A stretch of 9,355 bases of DNA from Sulfurovum sp. (GTDB lineage: Bacteria > Campylobacterota > Campylobacteria > Campylobacterales > Sulfurovaceae), in assembly GCA_027029065.1 (NCBI GenBank), contig JALVGO010000215.1, positions 1-9,355 on the forward strand, written 5' to 3'. A program made the translations under genes and the position numbers. Below are positions 5,856 to 9,355 of this stretch, in pieces. The notes under the pieces were generated by a model. The model was not told where the DNA came from. It saw nothing but the letters and a program-made list of their open reading frames with translations, and searched no databases. How positions within the stretch are numbered: the stretch's first letter is position 1; the number at the start of each line of letters is the position of its first letter.

Positions 5856-7181
5856 ATGATGAGATATCTTTTGCAAAATACACTCTTCCTTGCACTTTTT
5901 GCTTCTGCTCTCTACCCTGACACGCTTACCCTTGAGAAACTGGTAGCGTATGGACTGGAGCATAGTACGATGGTAAAAAAGAGCAAGGCGCAGATAGCAC
6001 TGGCTCAAGCACGCAGACAAGAGAGTCAGGCAGTACGCATGGGAAGTATCGACCTGGTCGGCAGTTACACACACTACAATCTACCAAGAACACTGGCACC
6101 GCTTACCCCGGCGAGTATTCTCAGCGATCCTGAAGGTGTTGCTACCACGACAGATCTTTTTGGAACAGGGGTCATGTACACAGTACCGCTTTTTACCGGA
6201 TTTGCCCAGACAAGACAGGTAGAGATGGATGCGCTTGCTGCTGAACTTTCAAAAAGCAGACTTTCGCTTACCAAAGAGCAGCTTGCCTACAATGTGGCAT
6301 CGCTCTATCTCTCAATACTGGCGTTACAGGACATGTTTAAAGCACAGCAGCAGCATGTCGATGCACTAAAACGTTTGACAAAAATTATCCGAAAAGAGGT
6401 TAGACTCGGGAAGAAAGCACAGATCGATCTGCTAAAGGCGGAAAATGATCTTTACGGGAATATCGCTTATGAAGAGGTGCTCAAGGGAAATATTGCGATG
6501 ACAAAGGCATCACTGGCATCACTTGTAGGGCTAAAGCATATTGATGCCATCGCACCCATAAAGGTGAGTGTCAAGCAGCCGTACTACGCCATAGAGGAGC
6601 TTTTTGGCCGTGCCGATTCTCTTAACAGGGTACGTATCGCCACACTCAATGTCAAAAAGGCACAAAAGGGGGTAGAGAAGAGCCGGTCAGGGCGCTATCC
6701 ACAGGTTTCTTTGAACTCCTACTACGGATACAACTATGGAGAAAATGACAGTTCTAACAAGTATCCTGATGATTTCAATTCAGAGAAAAACTGGCAGATT
6801 GGTCTGAATGCCAAATGGACACTCTACGATTTTGGAAAGAACAGTGCTGCAATACAGAAAGCAAAAATTGCCAAGATGGAAGCGCGCTTTGAGAAAGAGC
6901 AAACCCTTCTTGATTTTAGAAAGTCACTTATAGAAGCGTATGAAAAGATGAAACAGGCGTATGCAAACTATCGTGGTAACACCAAACAGTATGCTTTGGC
7001 AAAGAAAAGTGCAAAGATTGAAGAGGTACGCTACCAAAGCGGTGTCTCGACGATTAACGATCTGCTCTATGCAAAATCCCAGGCACACATTGCAAAAGCG
7101 AAGCTCATAGAGAGCAAATACAATTATCAGAAAGAGAAGTTCTATATGGACTATCTGTTGGAAAGAGGAGTGAAACAATGA
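5856..7181 (+). CDS. TolC-like outer membrane efflux channel (RND operon)
   Basis: Outer-membrane duct protein for the RND exporter encoded next to it. It has 441 residues, normal for the family. A signal peptide covers about residues 1-18 (M-M-R-Y, hydrophobic stretch, F-A-S-A), followed by L-T-L-E-K-L-V. The first channel strand pair is around 63-115 with Y-T-V-P-L-F-T-G-F at 108-116. The second repeat carries R-Y-P-Q-V-S-L (280-286) and W-T-L-Y-D-F-G-K (321-328). Long Lys/Ala/Gln-rich helices fill the rest, including E-V-R-Y-Q-S-G-V-S-T-I-N-D-L-L (390-404). Tandem ATGs at 5856 and 5859 compete: AGGA at 5850-5853 is only two bases from the first but five from the second, so 5859 may be the real start. 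It is clearly divergent from the TolC-like protein at 1514, not a recent duplicate. The stop overlaps the adaptor start as ATGA. Confidence 0.92.
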   Translation: MMRYLLQNTLFLALFASALYPDTLTLEKLVAYGLEHSTMVKKSKAQIALAQARRQESQAVRMGSIDLVGSYTHYNLPRTLAPLTPASILSDPEGVATTTDLFGTGVMYTVPLFTGFAQTRQVEMDALAAELSKSRLSLTKEQLAYNVASLYLSILALQDMFKAQQQHVDALKRLTKIIRKEVRLGKKAQIDLLKAENDLYGNIAYEEVLKGNIAMTKASLASLVGLKHIDAIAPIKVSVKQPYYAIEELFGRADSLNRVRIATLNVKKAQKGVEKSRSGRYPQVSLNSYYGYNYGENDSSNKYPDDFNSEKNWQIGLNAKWTLYDFGKNSAAIQKAKIAKMEARFEKEQTLLDFRKSLIEAYEKMKQAYANYRGNTKQYALAKKSAKIEEVRYQSGVSTINDLLYAKSQAHIAKAKLIESKYNYQKEKFYMDYLLERGVKQ

Positions 7182-8266
7182 ATAGAAAAAGAGTGGTCCT
7201 GACAGTGTCGCTTGTGGCGGTTGCCCTGCTGCTGATCAAGGGAAAGAGTCTGCTAAACGAACGTCAGGAGCAGATCAAAGAAGCGCCTACACCGAGTGAA
7301 AAAACGCTGTGGGTCTCTACCGTGCAAGGCAGGGAAGGGATGCTGAAGCAGAAGCGCTCCATGCTTGCACAGATCGTTGCCAAGAAGGGCATTGCCCTCT
7401 CGACCAAGCTTCCGGGCTACATCGAAGAGGTTTTGGTTACGGAGGCGCAGGAGGTTAAAAAGGGCGATCTGCTGGTACGTATCGACTCCTTTGAGCTTCG
7501 CTCCAACATTGAGGCACTCCAAAAGACACTTGCTGCACAAAAGAGCGATCTGGCACTGGCAAAAAGTGTCTATGAGAGAAACAGAAAGCTCGTTGCTATA
7601 GGTGGTATCTCCAAAGAGAACTTCACCGCCTCCAAAGTGGCAATGGAGATGAAAGCCTCCGCATTAGAGGGCACCAAACAGAAGATATCCCAGCTGCAGA
7701 ACCAGCTCTCCTATCTTGAGATCAGGGCTCCTTTTGACGGTGTAGTGGAGCGCATACTGCTGCACAAAGGAGACCTTGCCGTTACTGGGAAACCGGTGCT
7801 GAGTATGAACGATACAAAGCAGAAACTGCTCTTCTCCTATACCCCTACAACGCAGATGCCCGTCAAAAAGGAGCAGGATATCTACTATGACAACAGGCTG
7901 GTCGGTTATGTAAAATCGATCTACCCTGCCGCACAAAACGGTTTGCAGGTAGCCGAAGTGGCGCTGGACGAATCCCTTGCGCTTCCTGTGGGCAGTTCAG
8001 TGAATGTGGATGTTCTGATAAAAGAGGCAAAGGGGTGCATTCTGCCCGATACGACGGTCGTGCATAAAAAAGAGGGGGACTACGTGATGGTTTACAAAGA
8101 GGGCAGATTTGTGCCGCAGAAAGTGCAAATAGCACTTGTCGGAAAGAACCGCATACTGCTTGAAGCGTGTCCTGCACACCCTGTTGCCAGTGCCAGTGAA
8201 ACAAAGCTCTCCGCACTGCCTGCCTACGACAACATCGGTATTATCGGAGCAAAAGATGAGCGCTAA
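7178..8266 (+). CDS. HlyD/AcrA-type periplasmic adaptor of the RND exporter
   Basis: Periplasmic adaptor that connects the RND pump to its TolC-like channel. An N-terminal anchor helix spans about residues 6-22 without a lipobox cysteine. The first lipoyl half is at about 74-104 (L-P-G-Y-I-E-E-V...V-K-K-G-D-L-L-V-R-I-D). A shorter helical hairpin follows at about 108-178, then the second lipoyl half at about 180-210 (L-E-I-R-A-P-F-D-G-V-V) and a beta-barrel and membrane-proximal part to the end. The hairpin tip carries R134-x3-L138-x6-S145, matching TolC-docking adaptors. At 362 residues its length is normal. AGGAG at 7166-7170 lies seven bases before the ATG, which overlaps the preceding stop. 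The end overlaps the RND gene by 11 bp, supporting a co-translated tripartite unit. Confidence 0.92.
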   Translation: MNRKRVVLTVSLVAVALLLIKGKSLLNERQEQIKEAPTPSEKTLWVSTVQGREGMLKQKRSMLAQIVAKKGIALSTKLPGYIEEVLVTEAQEVKKGDLLVRIDSFELRSNIEALQKTLAAQKSDLALAKSVYERNRKLVAIGGISKENFTASKVAMEMKASALEGTKQKISQLQNQLSYLEIRAPFDGVVERILLHKGDLAVTGKPVLSMNDTKQKLLFSYTPTTQMPVKKEQDIYYDNRLVGYVKSIYPAAQNGLQVAEVALDESLALPVGSSVNVDVLIKEAKGCILPDTTVVHKKEGDYVMVYKEGRFVPQKVQIALVGKNRILLEACPAHPVASASETKLSALPAYDNIGIIGAKDER

Positions 8267-9355
8267 AGAGGAGTCAACCTGGGTTGAACGGATTTTGAAA
8301 AAACCGCATATCATCATATCGTTCCTTGCGCTCTTTTTGATGATGGGGGTGATGGGGTACAACAAGATTCACCGAAACCTCTTTCCAAACTCCAACTACC
8401 CTGAAGTGGCGGTGGTCATCGTAGAGCCCGGAGCCTCTGCCAAAACGATGGCGAGCAACATCGCCGTGCCGGTCGAGGAGGAGCTCTATGCACTCGACGA
8501 GATACGTCGAGCCTACTCCACAACTATTGATGAAGTGACAGTGATCCGGGCAGAGTTTGACTATGCCAAAGATATCGACACGGCAGTCAACGACGTCACC
8601 AATGCCGTCTCCAAGATACGTGCAAAACTTCCCAAAGACATCAAAGAGCCGCAGATCATCAAGATCACCGAGGCGACAGCACCGGTGGTTGTGCTCTCCC
8701 TCTCCCCGAAAGAGGGAAGTTCCCTTCATCTGGAGGATATCCGTGATCTTGCGCAAGGCAGCATAAAGCATATGCTTCTGAAGACCGAGGGGGTTGCCAA
8801 TGTCGATATCTTCGGCGGATACGACAAGGAGCTGCAGATCATCGTCGATAAGGAGAAGCTCGATGCCTACCACCTTTCACTGGCCGAGGTGATCGCGACA
8901 CTGCAAAAAAATGACAGTGACTATGCGGTAGGGTTTGTGACCAACGAGGAGCACCGCTATCTGTTGATGTCCAAAGGAAAGCGCGACCAGGTGGAGAAGC
9001 TCAAGGCGCTCAATATCACATCCGATGTGAAGCTCGGTGATGTGGCAAAGGTCTACTTCGGGCACTACGAGAACAGTGCTGCCTATTTCGGTAACGGCAA
9101 GCCGGCCATCGCCATAGCGGTACAGCGTGCGCTCTCTGCTGATGTGATCAAAACCATCGAAAAGGTCGAAGCGGAAGTCAAAGCGCTTCAAAAACGCTAC
9201 CCCAACATCAGTTTTGAGATCAGCGATACCCAGAAAGATACGATCGAGCAGAGTACGACCAATATGTTCGAATCGCTCAGAGATGCCATTGTGATGTCCA
9301 CGATCGTTGTCTTCCTCTTTTTGGCGAGTTTCCGTCAGATTCTTGTGGTGCTGGT
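8256..9355 (+). CDS. RND efflux pump inner-membrane protein, N-terminal part (cut by window edge)
   Basis: Proton-driven pump of the AcrB/HAE1-type RND superfamily. The frame from ATG 8256 stays open to the window end: 366 codons plus two bases. A full protein is about 1000-1050 residues, so about two thirds lies outside. A cytoplasmic start is followed by TM1 (about residues 17-36), then N-L-F-P-N-S-N-Y-P-E-V (41-51) and V-E-P-G-A-S-A-K-T (56-64), the PN1 porter-domain opening usually written Y-P-G-A-S. Porter subdomains PN1 and PN2 follow, with G-V-A-N-V-D-I-F-G (179-187) and the K-E-L-Q-I-I-V-D-K-E-K-L segment at 191-202. S-L-R-D-A-I-V-M (340-347) and V-F-L-F-L-A-S-F-R (352-360) open TM2. 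GGAG at 8246-8249 is six bases before the ATG. Catalytic TM4 aspartates are beyond the edge. Drug versus metal or other substrate cannot be told. Confidence 0.93.
   Translation, partial: MSAKEESTWVERILKKPHIIISFLALFLMMGVMGYNKIHRNLFPNSNYPEVAVVIVEPGASAKTMASNIAVPVEEELYALDEIRRAYSTTIDEVTVIRAEFDYAKDIDTAVNDVTNAVSKIRAKLPKDIKEPQIIKITEATAPVVVLSLSPKEGSSLHLEDIRDLAQGSIKHMLLKTEGVANVDIFGGYDKELQIIVDKEKLDAYHLSLAEVIATLQKNDSDYAVGFVTNEEHRYLLMSKGKRDQVEKLKALNITSDVKLGDVAKVYFGHYENSAAYFGNGKPAIAIAVQRALSADVIKTIEKVEAEVKALQKRYPNISFEISDTQKDTIEQSTTNMFESLRDAIVMSTIVVFLFLASFRQILVVL

Noticed and set aside
8274..8873. 199-codon minus-strand open frame
   Set aside because: It is a mirror of the RND pump frame; the plus-strand translation has unmistakable RND features.

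Overview
The window looks like a chromosomal segment from a Campylobacterota-type bacterium (Sulfurovum/Sulfurimonas-like). This is an inference from the Lys-rich, AAA/AGA-rich codon use, the tight one-strand gene packing and the flavour of the efflux proteins; no marker gene is present to prove it. All eleven genes read on the plus strand. Both edges cut through genes: the left edge removes the N-terminal half of a cation diffusion facilitator, and the right edge removes about two thirds of an RND pump.

Region 1 (1-1454) is a run of small genes. It holds the C-terminal half of a CDF metal transporter, a two-helix membrane protein resembling DUF4282, a thioredoxin-fold protein without a CxxC, and a minimal two-helix potassium-channel-like protein with a TLGSGD filter. 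The last three overlap (14 bp and 4 bp) and are very probably co-translated. Their joint role is unknown, and they are the least ordinary genes here.

Region 2 (1514-5778) is a complete four-gene tripartite ABC exporter in the order TolC-like outer-membrane channel, HlyD-type periplasmic adaptor, FtsX/DevC-type permease, DevA/LolD-type ATPase. Junctions are overlapping or a base or so apart.

Region 3 (5856-9355) is a second tripartite exporter, of RND type: TolC-like channel, HlyD-type adaptor and the first 366 residues of the inner-membrane pump. Both adaptors carry the R-x3-L-x6-S hairpin-tip motif known from TolC-docking adaptors.

The most notable non-coding signal is that the two exporter operons are preceded by near-identical 17-bp elements (14 of 17 bases equal, the three differences all transitions). 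Each element lies exactly 9 bp before a plausible -10 box. The upstream copy lies within a 22-bp imperfect palindrome and the downstream copy contains the 8-bp palindrome TGAATTCA. This looks like a shared operator/promoter that would co-regulate both pumps through a repressor not encoded in the window. No RNA genes, insertion sequences, CRISPR arrays or convincing terminators were seen, and no gap exceeds 80 bases. I see no clearly new biological system; the shared operator and the small-gene trio are the best leads.
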